64,000 nucleotides of DNA from Nocardioides immobilis (GCF_003515065.1 NZ_QXGH01000010.1:248001-312000); one strand, 5' to 3'; shown: positions 1 to 8,982, counted from the stretch's first letter. Numbers and translations: made by a program. Notes: generated by a model from the sequence alone, not told the origin.

Positions 1-1294
1 TCTGCTTGAGCCGCTGCGGCGAGCCGAGAACCTCGATCGCCTCGCGGTTCCAGGCCTCGCGCTGCTTGTCCAGCGACCGTGGTTCGTGTTTGGCCTCGCG
101 GGTCTCCAGCGTCGCCTGCTGCGCCAGTTGGAGCGTCTCGACCGGCGTCGGGGGACGTCCGTGGGTGCGCTGGAAGTCGGCGGCGAGGACCTTGCGACGG
201 TCCTCCACGCTCAGCCGGCGCTTGGAGAAACGAGTGTTGAGGCCGGGATCGACACCGACGATCTCCCGCACCGGCCGCTTCCGGGTGTCGTTGTTCGGGC
301 GCGCCTCGAACCGCACGCCGAGCGCGTCGACCAGGTGCCGCTCGAGCGCGGTGTTGTAGGTCTCCGAGGCGGCAACGATCGCCTTGAACAGGACCCGTCC
401 GTCGATGGCCAGCCACTTCCCGTCGAGCGTCTGGACCTTGTTCGCGACCGCGACGTGCGTATGCAGATCAGGGTCGCCGGCACGCGAGTCCCGGTGGGTG
501 AAACCGGTGGCCACCAGCCCGCGGACGTTGACCTGCCGCACCCCGTTGGCGCCCTGGCGGGTGAACAGGGCCGTGTCTTCGATGAACGCCAGCGCGTTCC
601 CGACCGCCGCCTGGTGCGCCCGCTCGATGACGGCGGCGGTCTGCTGGTCGGCCACCGACCACAGCGTCGAGACGCTCTTCACGGGGGAGAACGTCAGGTC
701 GTAGCCCGCAACCGCGTTGGTGCGCGGGCGTGAGTGTTTGGCGATGGTCGTGGCGAGCTCGCGGGCATCGGCCGCCTCGCGTCCGTGCTCGGCGCAGAAG
801 AACTCCTGTGCGACCTCGGTGCGGATCTTGGCCCGGTCGGCAGCTGGCACCGGCCAGTCACCGGGCACCCCCGCGGCCTCGTTGAACTCTGCGAGTCGCC
901 TGGCGACCTCGACCCGGAACGGCGAGACGTCGCCGGGGTAGACCTTGTACGGCATTCCCAGCCGGGTTGCGGCTTTGTAGTCCGTCTCGGTCGGCGAAGA
1001 CTGATCCGGTCGGCCGATCCGCAGATCCAGCTCCTTGACGCGCTGGTTGGCCAAGGGGTGGTGCCCGGCGCCGAACAGCGACTGCATGTGGTCGGCCGTC
1101 ACGATGTCGCCGACGTCCAGGCCGTCGATCCCCTCCATGCCCGCACCGACCCATACCCCGGGGGTCTCGCCCTTCTCGGTGTAGTAGCTCGAGAGCCCCA
1201 CGTGACCCTTGTCCGTGGCATCCATCGCCGCGACCTGACGGGTCAGGTAGTCATACCCCGACCCCGCCGTCAGCTTGTGGATGCTCAACGTCAC
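1..1294 (-). CDS. MobF-family (TrwC/TraA-like) conjugative relaxase, 3' end beyond window
   Basis: The reverse strand from 1294 to the left edge is one open frame of 431 codons, so this is the N-terminal part of a larger relaxase. The start used is GTG at 1294, giving MTLSIHKLTAGSGYDYLTRQ; upstream TTG codons at 1297-1302 are alternatives and no strong ribosome site is visible. MobF relaxases nick the transferred strand at oriT through an N-terminal tyrosine and start conjugation; TrwC-like proteins carry a helicase domain in the C-terminal half. Visible here are the N-terminal Tyr-x-Tyr segment (GYDYL), a TFSPVKSVS stretch typical of the family, and the metal-binding histidine motif DLHTHVAVANK around residue 300. 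The C-terminal part is outside the window. The next elements upstream are an IS110 fragment and other plasmid/ICE genes, in keeping with an integrated mobile element. Confidence 0.93.
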   Translation of the reverse strand, partial: MTLSIHKLTAGSGYDYLTRQVAAMDATDKGHVGLSSYYTEKGETPGVWVGAGMEGIDGLDVGDIVTADHMQSLFGAGHHPLANQRVKELDLRIGRPDQSSPTETDYKAATRLGMPYKVYPGDVSPFRVEVARRLAEFNEAAGVPGDWPVPAADRAKIRTEVAQEFFCAEHGREAADARELATTIAKHSRPRTNAVAGYDLTFSPVKSVSTLWSVADQQTAAVIERAHQAAVGNALAFIEDTALFTRQGANGVRQVNVRGLVATGFTHRDSRAGDPDLHTHVAVANKVQTLDGKWLAIDGRVLFKAIVAASETYNTALERHLVDALGVRFEARPNNDTRKRPVREIVGVDPGLNTRFSKRRLSVEDRRKVLAADFQRTHGRPPTPVETLQLAQQATLETREAKHEPRSLDKQREAWNREAIEVLGSPQRLKQ

Positions 1295-1397
1295 AACCAA
1301 CAAGGGCTGACCGGGGCCCGGCTGCGATCACTTTCGAGCCAAATTCAGAGGTATTCAACGTAGTCAACGCACCAGGGATGCAAGAGGTGTATCCGAC

Positions 1398-1414
1398 TTC
1401 AGCCTTCGGCTGAA
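1398..1414. repeat. perfect 7-bp inverted repeat upstream of the relaxase
   Basis: TTCAGCC (1398-1404) and GGCTGAA (1408-1414) pair perfectly around a 3-nt loop, about 100 nt upstream of the relaxase start. Relaxase genes often lie next to their oriT, which usually contains such inverted repeats, so this is a possible oriT component. It could equally be a terminator or part of the left end of the IS110 fragment. Confidence 0.35.
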
Positions 1415-1619
1415 CGTGGCGGTGGATGAGAATCGTGGGCGTCGCTCGGCGACGTCGGCACACACTGGTGCGGGTGAGCCCGTAGAGGTGTATGACGCGG
1501 GGTTCTCGGGAGTCGGTGGATTGTTGCTGCGAGCACGTGGGTCTGTGTCCTGGCAGAGAGCCCTCCGGGTGACGCGTGGCCGCGATGGCCGCGGCCGCCG
1601 GACGGGAGGAGGGCACGTG

Positions 1620-1932
1620 ATGGAAGTGCTGTTCGAACGGGTCGCTGGTCTGGATGTCGGGAAGGCGTCGGTGTCTGTGTGCGTGCGCACGCCGGGTGCG
1701 CGACGGGGTCGGCACAGCGAGACGCGCACGTTCAAGACCACGACCGGGTCGCTGCAGGTGATGCGCGACTGGCTGCTGGACCAAGGGGTGACGATCGCCG
1801 CGATCGAGTCGACCTCGACGTACTGGAAGGCGCCGTTCTACTGCCTCGAGGACGTGATGGAGGTCTGGTTGCTCAACGCCGCGCACATGAAGGCCGTCCC
1901 GGGTCGGAAGACCGATGTGCGGGATGCGGAGG
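1620..1932 (+). pseudogene. IS110-family transposase, N-terminal fragment
   Basis: ATG at 1620 opens a frame whose first ~104 residues match the N-terminal RuvC-like DEDD domain of IS110 transposases: the first Asp is in RVAGLDVGKASVSV, the Glu in AAIESTSTYW, and the conserved GRKTDVRDAE segment follows near residue 100. Directly after that Asp-rich motif (about 1932) similarity stops and the frame runs through unrelated sequence to 1997. The remaining ~300 residues, including the C-terminal serine domain, are missing. It is an inactive fragment inserted or recombined between the relaxase and the downstream element genes. Confidence 0.85.
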
Positions 1933-1993
1933 GCGGCCGGAAATGTCGTATGTGGGTGACAGAGTCCCGACTGGATGCTGGAAGGAACCCACG

Positions 1994-2359
1994 ATGAGCG
2001 AGAAGAGCCAGCGAGCGCTGCTCGCGGAGGCGCGGAAGGCCGCCCGTGATGCGCAGACCAAGCAGCGCGAGGCGGCTCGCGCGCGAGAGCGGCGGGTCTT
2101 GGACCTTGCGACGACGGTGATCGCCGCGATCGATGAGCGTGACCTGGTGGTCGAGCGGACCGAGCGGCGCGCGGGTGAGGCACTGCGGGAGTTGGTCGAC
2201 GTCGAGGGGCTGAGCGTGCGCGAGACGTTGGAGTCGTGTGGCGGCAGGCTCGATGAGCGCGAGGCGACCCGGTTGCGTCGGATCGTGCAGCTCGAAGAGA
2301 AGCAGGCCGTGGCGGCGTCGGCGGAGCCGACCCGAGACACGGTCACTGCGTCGGTCTGA
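1994..2359 (+). CDS. hypothetical coiled-coil protein of the mobile element
   Basis: A 121-aa protein starting at ATG 1994, with AAGGA about 8 nt upstream. It is highly charged. The first 45 residues are rich in Lys, Arg, Glu and Ala (ALLAEARKAARDAQTKQREA) and should form a long helix or coiled coil; the middle part (LRELVDVEGLSVRETLESCG) resembles a helix-turn-helix with the 'G-L-S-V-R-E-T' turn. I do not recognise a named family. Small proteins of this type occur beside relaxases in actinobacterial plasmids and ICEs, so an accessory or DNA-binding role in transfer is possible, but this is inference from position. Confidence 0.6.
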   Translation: MSEKSQRALLAEARKAARDAQTKQREAARARERRVLDLATTVIAAIDERDLVVERTERRAGEALRELVDVEGLSVRETLESCGGRLDEREATRLRRIVQLEEKQAVAASAEPTRDTVTASV

Positions 2360-2389
2360 GGCGGGGGAGTGTAGGTGCCGGTACGTCGG

Positions 2390-2660
2390 ATGGATGAGGC
2401 TGGTGTCGCCGTGCTCGCCCGGTGCTGGCCGATCCGGCTCGCCTGACGCTGTACCGATCGAAGGGCGTGACCGTGCCCGGAAACGACTGCCTGTGGTGGA
2501 CCGGCGCGGTGGCAGGCCGGTCGCGCCGGGAGGCGCAGAGCGGTGGCGGGCACGCGCGGTTCTGGTTCGCGCCCGGTCGGGTGATCATCGCCCACTGAGG
2601 TTCGCGTACGCCGTGGCTGGAATGGCACGGTGGCGGGGAGAGGGGAAGCAGGACCTGCAC
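2390..2660 (+). pseudogene. degraded HNH-endonuclease-like small gene
   Basis: Three reading frames join into one plausible protein: MDEAGVAVLAR from ATG 2390, then VLADPARLTLYRSKGVTVPG and DCLWWTGAVAGR in a second frame, then RFAYAV in a third. The first break, near 2422, is explained by one missing G. The second, near 2596, produces a TGA where an Arg codon would be expected after VIIAH. The D-C-x-W-W-T-G-A...G-R-F-W...I-A-H-R-F-A-Y pattern is that of small HNH homing-type endonucleases found in actinobacterial phages and mobile elements. No C-terminal HNH half is visible. The assignment is by pattern only. Confidence 0.5.
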
Positions 2661-2698
2661 CGGGAATGCGGCGGTGTTGGTGTTAGCCGGGTGGTCGC

Positions 2699-3142
2699 AT
2701 GAATGAGAGCTCGGCCGGCCTCGAGATGATCAGGACCGGGATCTACTGGCAGCGCGAGGTCTACGACCTGGCGCGCTCGGCGTACGTCGCCGATCTCGAT
2801 GCCACCCCTGCGGGCCCGGCGTTCTTCGTCGACTGGCTGCGCTGCGCCCTCGACGAGCACGCCGCCCGCACACCGGAGGCGCGAGCTGATCGCGCGGCGA
2901 ACCTGCCTGAGGTCACCGCCGGTTGCGGCTTCAACCAGATGTACCCGCTGCCCGCCGGCCTGCTCGAGCAGGTCAAGGAGGCGATCACGGAGGACCGCAA
3001 GCAACTCGGCCGAGCCTCCTCGCGCTCGGCGTTCGCCCGCGAGGCCGTCCTGGTCGCCGTCGAAGCGGCCCGCCGGCGCCGCGGCGGGACCCTGCCGCCG
3101 CCCAACCAGCTGCCCAATCGGCGGCCGCGCCGCTACCCCTGA
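2699..3142 (+). CDS. conserved hypothetical protein of plasmid/ICE type
   Basis: A 147-aa protein from ATG 2699. It begins RTGIYWQREVYDLARSAYVA, continues with a stretch containing FVDWLRCALDEHAARTPEAR, and has a second similar unit (MYPLPAGLLEQVKEAITEDR followed by SRSAFAREAVLVAVEAARRR). Two repeats of a strand-like segment followed by two helices suggest a tandem ribbon-helix-helix fold, which would fit a DNA-binding accessory protein of the element, but I do not recognise a characterised family. The C-terminus is a basic proline-rich tail. It lies between the HNH remnant and the DUF4192 gene on the same strand. Confidence 0.6.
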   Translation: MNESSAGLEMIRTGIYWQREVYDLARSAYVADLDATPAGPAFFVDWLRCALDEHAARTPEARADRAANLPEVTAGCGFNQMYPLPAGLLEQVKEAITEDRKQLGRASSRSAFAREAVLVAVEAARRRRGGTLPPPNQLPNRRPRRYP

Positions 3143-3284
3143 CTTGGTTCGAACTGGCTTGTGGAGAACGCGCTCGAGGAACGTTTCGAGCTCTAGCGTC
3201 GAAGACGTGAGCACGAGGCAGCGTGGAGATGCCTTCTTGTCGGCAGCGGGCGTGTGCCCGCTGATCTGGACAGGAGGCGATGTG

Positions 3285-4307
3285 ATGGAGCTGAGGGTCA
3301 ATACCCCCGACGAGCTGATAGCTGCTGTTCCCCACCTGATGGGATTCCGCGTCGAGACCTCGATGGTCGTGGTCCCCGTTGGCGAGGGGCTGCCGTTCGC
3401 GCGGGTCGATCTACCGGTGAACGCGGCCGAGCGCACCGAGATGGTCGACAGCCTGATGAGCGCCTACGGCCGCGCCGGCCGAGGCGAGGTCATGCTGATC
3501 GGGTTCGCCGACGACCCGAGCAAGGTCGACCCGGCCAGCCGCCAGCTGCGCGAGTCGCTGGCCGAGGCCGGCGTTCAGGTCCGCGGCCGACTGTGGGCCG
3601 GCGAGCAACGCTGGACCGACCTCGACACTGGCCACGGCGGGCCTCGTACGGCCGAAGCTGCGAGTCGGGTCGACACCGAGATGGTCCTGGGCGGCCGCCG
3701 GATGCCGGCGTTCTCGAGGGAGGCTGTGGCGCGGTCGTTCACCGGTGACCCTGAGCCGGTGACGCGCTACCTGCCCGGAGTCGCAGGCGACATGGAGAAC
3801 AGCACACCCGCGCGCGAGCGGCAGTGGGCCATCGGGCGCGCGGAGGCCTTCTTCGAGGACGGCCGCGCTCTGACCGATCCGCAGGCCGCGCGGATGCTCG
3901 CCTGCTTGCAGTCGGTCACCGTGCGCGACCAGATGGCCGTCCGGATCAGGTGCGAGAGCGCCCCGACCTGGGGACCGCTGTGGGACGACCTCACCCGCCG
4001 TTCTCCCGACGAGCTTGTCGCTCCGGCCGCGACCCTCTCGGCGCTGGCCAGCTGGTGCCAGGGCGACGGTGCGCGCGCCTGGTCCGCGCTGGACCGCATT
4101 CCGGCCGACCAGCGGCAGTCCTACCCGCTGGCCACCATCGTCGCGGCGGCGCTGCAAGGCGGTGTGCACCCGCGCGAGTGGGACCGAGCTCGGTCTGCCC
4201 TCGACGCCCTGCCGGTCGAGGGCGTGGAGGGCCCCGGCGCCCGTGGGTCACGTACCGAACCGCCGACCATGGGGGAGGGCCGGCCGTCGGCGGGCCCTGT
4301 CCGCTGA
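3285..4307 (+). CDS. DUF4192 domain-containing protein
   Basis: A 340-aa protein. ATG 3285 is chosen because AGGAGG sits about 7 nt upstream and because DUF4192 proteins begin at this point, although the frame stays open upstream to 2799. The N-terminus reads LRVNTPDELIAAVPHLMGF, followed by TSMVVVPVGEG, the characteristic opening of DUF4192, a family widespread in Actinobacteria with no established biochemical role. The C-terminal half (PAATLSALASWCQGDGARAW and neighbouring helices) is the helical repeat region usual for the family. A gene with its own strong ribosome site follows 31 nt downstream on the same strand. Confidence 0.85.
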   Translation: MELRVNTPDELIAAVPHLMGFRVETSMVVVPVGEGLPFARVDLPVNAAERTEMVDSLMSAYGRAGRGEVMLIGFADDPSKVDPASRQLRESLAEAGVQVRGRLWAGEQRWTDLDTGHGGPRTAEAASRVDTEMVLGGRRMPAFSREAVARSFTGDPEPVTRYLPGVAGDMENSTPARERQWAIGRAEAFFEDGRALTDPQAARMLACLQSVTVRDQMAVRIRCESAPTWGPLWDDLTRRSPDELVAPAATLSALASWCQGDGARAWSALDRIPADQRQSYPLATIVAAALQGGVHPREWDRARSALDALPVEGVEGPGARGSRTEPPTMGEGRPSAGPVR

Positions 4308-4338
4308 ATCCCGACGTACGTGAGAGGAGGAAAACGCG

Positions 4339-4521
4339 ATGAACGAGACACCCGGCCCGACCGCTCGCGCTGACCTCGCCTGGGGCCGCGTCACCCGCAG
4401 GAGCGAGTCCGGCAGCTTCATCGAGGACCAGCTCGCCAGGCTCGTCGACGACACGCCCGACGCCGGCCGATTCCGGCCCGACGTCGTCTACCCCGACCTG
4501 GCGGTCGGGGAGGCGGGATGA
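4339..4521 (+). CDS. short hypothetical protein
   Basis: A 60-aa acidic protein starting at ATG 4339, preceded by a strong GAGGAGG site about 8 nt upstream. The sequence (for example RSESGSFIEDQLARLVDDTP) has no membrane segment and no motif I recognise. The good ribosome site, high GC third positions and close spacing to the DUF4192 gene support it as real and co-transcribed. Its end lies just before the broken gene at 4540. Confidence 0.55.
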   Translation: MNETPGPTARADLAWGRVTRRSESGSFIEDQLARLVDDTPDAGRFRPDVVYPDLAVGEAG

Positions 4522-4539
4522 CCATGATCGACAGCGTGA

Positions 4540-4976
4540 ATGCCGGTTGTCGGGCCGCCTTGGACGGCGGTTGCGCCCATGCTCGACGACTACTTGCTGC
4601 AAGACCATGTGGTCGCCGTGCTCCAGTGGGGGATGACGGGGCTGGGGGAGGAGTTGGACGACTGGCTCGACCTGGTCTACTTCTGTGGACCATCGGCATG
4701 ATCGCGGTCTACCTCCACACCCACGCCATCCTCGGCCCCGGCCTCGCGCACTCCTGGAACGACGCCTGCTCGGCCGTCGCCAGATACTGGTCCGAGCCGA
4801 CCGGCATCCTCTTAGCGGCCGCACCCCCAGCGGCCACTGGATCGGTGTATTGGATCAAGGCCGCACGCGCGATGAGCAGCCGGCGGTTGGCTGTGTCAAC
4901 CCGAAGTGGCCCCAGGGTGACGGGCCCCGTCACACCGGGGCCAAGTCAGGCTGTCACGGCCACCCGCTACTCGTAG
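4540..4976 (+). pseudogene. frameshifted small membrane-type protein
   Basis: ATG 4540 opens a 53-codon frame (with MLDDYLLQDHVVAVLQWG near its start) that ends at a TGA at 4699-4701. A second frame with equally high GC third positions takes over near 4682, giving LWTIGMIAVYLHTHAIL, a hydrophobic segment, then GPGLAHSWNDACSAVARYW and a basic tail, ending at 4976. The switch of coding signal between frames indicates one gene broken by a single frameshift; an overlapping frame opening at 4518 is then spurious upstream of the break. Family not recognised. A sequencing error is an alternative explanation. Confidence 0.4.
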
Positions 4977-6155
4977 CGGTGCAACACCTCGCCCTGCCTG
5001 TTGCAGCGCGGGAGCTACTTCTGAAGGTCAGGGGCGGCTTTTGCCGCGGCTGCGCACCACCTCCTCCGGGGCGACGACCTCGAAGATCAGTCCGCCGCGC
5101 TGCGCCGTCTCGTCGATCGGCTCGCCGGTGAAGGCCGCTGCTTGGCAGCCGCGCTCTCCGATCTGCTGGGGTAGCCGGAAGTGACCGCCACCACCAGGGA
5201 TCAGGCTTCACAGGACCTCAGGGGCCGAAGGTCTCAGTTGAGGAGGCGGTGCGACGTCGGCGCTCAGCAACAACTTCAGCCCCGCAGGCCAGACACAGCG
5301 CGTTGACGGCGGCCACGGTTTGGCGTGTGAAGGTCGGAGAGGAGTGTTTGCCGGAGTCTGGGACGAGCATCAATAGGTCGGCGTGGGTCAGCCGGGGATG
5401 AATCTCACCGAGATCGCAGTCTTTGAGATCGCTCGCTCCCTGCCGCCGGTTAGCACGATGGTGCGCATGCCGGGGTGAAGATGCAGCTTCTGGGTCGCGT
5501 CGGCGGTCTGCCAGACCATGCTGCTCGTCCGCGCACGTCTCACGCGCCGATCACACGACCCCTACTCGCGGATCCGGGCAGAACCGCGAGTCCGGGTGAC
5601 TGTCAAGTCAGCCGGCGCTGAAGGGGCTTCGCTCTCTCAAGCCGTCGCGCCCGCCAGCGGACTCTGAGCCGGCGTCAGGGGCATGGCGTAGGCAGTTGGC
5701 GCGCAAGGGGAGACGCGCTGGTTGGTGAGACCGGAGACAGGCTCGGAGCTGCACCGTCATCTCGGTGTCGGCAACGCTCGAAAATGAGGCCGATCCACCC
5801 CCGTCGCTATGGCCTCGTTTTCAAGCGTCGTCGACACTCGGTGCTCTCGCCTGACGTTCGACACGTCGCGTGGTGCCAGCCGAGATCAGCCCGTCCAGAT
5901 TGGAGGATCCGGGTTGGTTAGGCGTTGGTTAGGCGCGGTCTTGACGGTGCGTCAAGAAGTTCCGGAGATGCAGGATGCCTCTGCCGCCGACCACGAGGAA
6001 TCGCCGTACTACCTTCGCCGAAAGCTGGACCGAACATGACAAGGACGCGACTCAGGACGGTGCGATGACCGTGAGGGTCCGGCAGCTCACGTGCGGCCGC
6101 CGCAGAAGACCGGATAGACAATTGGCGACGACGTCGGACCCCTCCGCGGCGAAAG
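4977..6155. other. 1.2-kb gene-poor decayed segment
   Basis: No intact gene is supported. On the minus strand, 5434 to 5218 is an open stretch ending at a stop and lacking a start (it includes LTHADLLMLVPDSGKHSSP and TVAAVNALCLACGAEV). It looks like the 3' part of a lost gene but I cannot name the family. On the plus strand, about 5050-5173 encodes HLLRGDDLEDQSAALRRLVD and ends DLLG, again without a start. The rest, 5440-6155, shows nothing I can interpret. The segment separates the mobile-element genes from the catabolic region. Confidence 0.4.
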
Positions 6156-7229
6156 TCAGTGCTGGTGCGTGGGATAGGTGACGAAGTCGGCGTCGCCCCC
6201 TGCGTACCAGGTTTCCCTGTCGGGAGCAGGGCGCAAAGGCAGTCCGAGGCGGAATCTTTCCACAAGGTCGGGGTTGGCAAGGTAGGCGCGGCCGTAGCTG
6301 ATAAGGTCCGCTCCCTGCCAGAGCCAGTAGTCGCCGGCTTCGCGACCGGTTTGTTCGGCCTGCTTCGCAGCCAACATCTGTCCGCCGGGATTCACCATGA
6401 ACGCGCCGGGCCACATCTTGCGCATCGCCAACAACACATCTTCCTCGGCCGTCTCCATCACGTGAACGTAGCCGAGACCGAGGGGCGCGAGCGCAGCGAT
6501 CAAAGCCCCGTACAGGTCGGGTACGTCGTCTTCGGCCATACCCCAGGTGGGGCCGCCCGGGGAGAGGCGGATGCCGACCAAGTCGGCGCCGATCGCGGCC
6601 GCGCAGGCCTCGGCCACCTCGACGGCGAACCGGATACGGCCGGCGATCGAGCCACCGTAGGCATCGGTGCGCTGGTTGGCGGTGGAGGAGAGGAACTGCT
6701 GGATCAGGTAGCCGTTGGCCCCATGGAGCTCGACGCCGTCGAACCCAGCATCGACTGCACGGCGTGCGGCGTCGGCGAACACGGCCACCTCGCCACGTAC
6801 CTCTTCGGTGGTGAGGGCACGCGGTACCACTGCAGGCTTGAGCCCCTGAGGGGTGAACACCTCGGCGTCCAGGGCGATCGCGGACGGACCGACCGGGTGG
6901 TGACCGGCCGTCTCTGGATGCACGACACGGCCGCCGTGCATGATCTGCGCGAAGATCCTTCCACCGTTGGCGTGCACGGCTGCGGTCACCGGGCGCCATG
7001 CCGCAACTTGTGCGTCACTGTGAATCCCAGGCGCATTGGGATTCGACTGGCTCGCCGCGCTGGGATACATGCCTTCGCTGACGATCAGACCCGCCGTGGC
7101 GCGCTGGGCGTAATAGGTCGCCATCGACGCGACCGGCAGCCCATCCTCGGTTGCCCGAGCCCGGGTCATCGGAGCCATCACGATGCGGTTCGGCAGAGTG
7201 AGACTGCCGAGTTCATAGGTGTCCAACAT
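6156..7229 (-). CDS. old yellow enzyme family alkene reductase
   Basis: A 357-aa FMN-dependent ene-reductase of the OYE/NemA type. It reduces the C=C bond of alpha,beta-unsaturated ketones or aldehydes, for example cyclic enones, using NAD(P)H, in the cytoplasm. The start is placed at ATG 7229 (MLDTYELGSLTLPNRIVMAP), the normal family N-terminus; AGGAGG lies about 11 nt upstream, inside a longer frame that opens at 7781. The substrate-binding His/Asn pair is present as ELHGANGYLIQQF (His169, Asn172), followed by RTDAYGGS. Length matches the family. The mycofactocin-type SDR lies 110 nt upstream on the same strand, so the two probably act in sequence on one cyclic alcohol/enone. Confidence 0.92.
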   Translation of the reverse strand: MLDTYELGSLTLPNRIVMAPMTRARATEDGLPVASMATYYAQRATAGLIVSEGMYPSAASQSNPNAPGIHSDAQVAAWRPVTAAVHANGGRIFAQIMHGGRVVHPETAGHHPVGPSAIALDAEVFTPQGLKPAVVPRALTTEEVRGEVAVFADAARRAVDAGFDGVELHGANGYLIQQFLSSTANQRTDAYGGSIAGRIRFAVEVAEACAAAIGADLVGIRLSPGGPTWGMAEDDVPDLYGALIAALAPLGLGYVHVMETAEEDVLLAMRKMWPGAFMVNPGGQMLAAKQAEQTGREAGDYWLWQGADLISYGRAYLANPDLVERFRLGLPLRPAPDRETWYAGGDADFVTYPTHQH

Positions 7230-7339
7230 CCTGGGGTGGTCCTCCTCCATAGACAGGCGGCAGCTGCGCCCCAAGTGGGTGTGAGGGGTCGGTCGAAGTG
7301 CTCGCCGTGGCCCCGCTAGGGCTTCTTCCGTGTCCTGGC

Positions 7340-8179
7340 TCATTTGATCATCAGCCCTGCGTCGATCGGGAGCGTGACGCCGGTGATGAACCGGGCGTCC
7401 TCCGAGGCGAGAAACACCAGGGCTCGGCTGATGTCTACTGACTCGACCCACGGGACGGGCAGGGCGTGCATAGCCGCGGAGGCCTCGGTGAATTCCTCCA
7501 CCGTGGGGCTGTCGAGGTCCGGTCGGAAGACCTTGTAGGTCTCGTCGTTCATGATCATCGGAGTGTTCACCTGAGTCGGATGCACGCTGTTGACCCGGAT
7601 GGAGTGAGGGGCCAGCTCCGCCGCGAGGACCCGCATCAGTCCGACGAGACCATGCTTGGTGGACGCGTAGGCGGCGACCCGTTGGTAGCCGCGCAAGCCC
7701 GCCATCGAGCTTGTGATGATCACGGAGCCGCCGCGCCCGCCCTCGACGACGTGCGGAACGGCAGCCTTGCACGTCTTCCATACGCCGGTGAGGTTGATGG
7801 ACAGAATCTGCTCCCAGGCTTGCTCCGTGATCTCGTGGGCGAGCGCGAGGTTGGCTGCGATGCCCGCGTTCGCAACGACCACGTCGAGTCGGCCGAGCTC
7901 AGCAACCGCGGAGCCGAGCGCCTCCGTGAGTTCCGAACCGTCTCGGACATCGACCTCCGCCGTCACGACGCGCCGGCCGAGCCTTTCGACCTCCGCGGCG
8001 GTCTGCGCAAGATCCTCGGCACTTCCCATCGGGTAGGCCAAACCGAGCTCGGGAAGGTCGTGCGCGACGTCCAGCGCGATGATGTCCGCGCCCTCGCGGG
8101 CGAGTTCAATGGCGTGGCTTCGTCCCTGTCCGCGAGCGGCTCCGGTGACGAAGGCGACTTTGCCGTCGAGGCGTCCCAT
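7340..8179 (-). CDS. mycofactocin-coupled SDR family oxidoreductase (carveol dehydrogenase-like)
   Basis: A 279-aa short-chain dehydrogenase. ATG 8179 gives MGRLDGKVAFVTGAARGQGR, the near-invariant opening of the mycofactocin-coupled SDR group; codons further upstream to 8284 are not family-like. The cofactor loop is TGAARGQG (residues 12-19), and the catalytic Ser and Tyr-x-x-x-Lys are in ITSSMAG and YASTK. These enzymes, for example carveol dehydrogenase, hold NAD tightly and pass electrons to the redox peptide mycofactocin. The host should therefore carry mftABCDEF, which is not in this window. The gene precedes the OYE gene on the same strand, suggesting alcohol oxidation followed by enone reduction. 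Confidence 0.9.
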   Translation of the reverse strand: MGRLDGKVAFVTGAARGQGRSHAIELAREGADIIALDVAHDLPELGLAYPMGSAEDLAQTAAEVERLGRRVVTAEVDVRDGSELTEALGSAVAELGRLDVVVANAGIAANLALAHEITEQAWEQILSINLTGVWKTCKAAVPHVVEGGRGGSVIITSSMAGLRGYQRVAAYASTKHGLVGLMRVLAAELAPHSIRVNSVHPTQVNTPMIMNDETYKVFRPDLDSPTVEEFTEASAAMHALPVPWVESVDISRALVFLASEDARFITGVTLPIDAGLMIK

Positions 8180-8694
8180 CTGTTCAGTCCGATCGTGTGG
8201 GTATGGTGGCGTGATGCCCGGCCCTGGTGCAACGACGCTAATCGGAGATGGGCCATGAGCGATGTCGCGATCCGCGACACGCATGGGACGGCTACCCCTC
8301 AGCGGATCTCGGCCCTTTCTCGTCGGTGGCTGCCGGGGGAGTACTGGACCGCACAGCTCAAGGAGCCCAACGGCGTGAACCGCGGGGCGCGGGCGCTCGG
8401 GTACCTGGACTCGACCGCCGAGAGCCAGCCCCAGCCTCGATGTTTCGTGCGACCAGCAGACAGGAGGTCATCGTGGATAGGTGATCTATTGTTGACAAGC
8501 TCGTTGTCGCCTGCGGTGTGAGTCCGGTTCGGGTAGCTGCCAGGAGGCCCGGCAGCAGGCTGGCGGCGTCGGAGGGAAACGTCGGCGTCGACAGAAGCCC
8601 AGCGTCAAGAGCACTTCAGGGGCAACAACTGAGCGGTCCGTAGCATCAAGCGAAGCCTGCGGCGTCGTTATAGGTCCATCCCGGTTTGGCGTGG
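8180..8694. other. 515-bp region upstream of the SDR, no firm gene
   Basis: This contains the promoter side of the mycofactocin-type SDR. On the plus strand an 88-codon frame starts at ATG 8255 with GGAG about 7 nt upstream and ends at 8521 (begins MSDVAIRDTHGTATPQR). It is divergent from the SDR but has no recognisable family and may be a remnant. Sequence from 8480 to 8694 leads into the maturase fossil and shows no readable gene. Confidence 0.3.
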
Positions 8695-8982
8695 CGCGGC
8701 GGGGAAGGCTTCGACTTCCTCCGGTTCCATCACCGGCTGGAGCGCAGCCGCGGACGTGTCGGGCCAAAGGCGTCATCTTCCTGGCCCGCTGGCCCTCGAA
8801 GAAGGCGGTCCAGCATGCCCGCGACCGGGTCCGCGAGATCACGGCCAGGCGCAGGCAACTGCGTCGGACCGACTGGATCGTGGAGGACCTGAACCGGTTC
8901 CTACGCGGCTGGTCCGCGTACTTCCGCAACGCCAACTCCGCAACCCAGTTCTGCAAGATCAACCGGTACACACAGTTGGCAA
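8695..8982 (+). pseudogene. group II intron reverse transcriptase/maturase, C-terminal fragment
   Basis: GEGFDFLRFHHRLE at about 8702-8745 is the 'G-F-D-F-L-G-F-H' signature that follows the RT palm in group II intron proteins. After a frameshift near 8757 the next frame continues with KKAVQHARDRVREITARRRQ and EDLNRFLRGWSAYFRNANS, the X/maturase domain. The reverse transcriptase domain is missing upstream, and the C-terminus stops at about 8982, where an IS1380 fragment on the other strand begins. It is an inactive relic. Confidence 0.8.

Noticed and set aside
1251..2183. 310-codon minus-strand frame over the IS110 fragment
   Set aside because: Low-complexity Arg/Pro/Ser translation, no motif; the plus strand has the DEDD transposase signature and the minus strand relaxase is in another frame.
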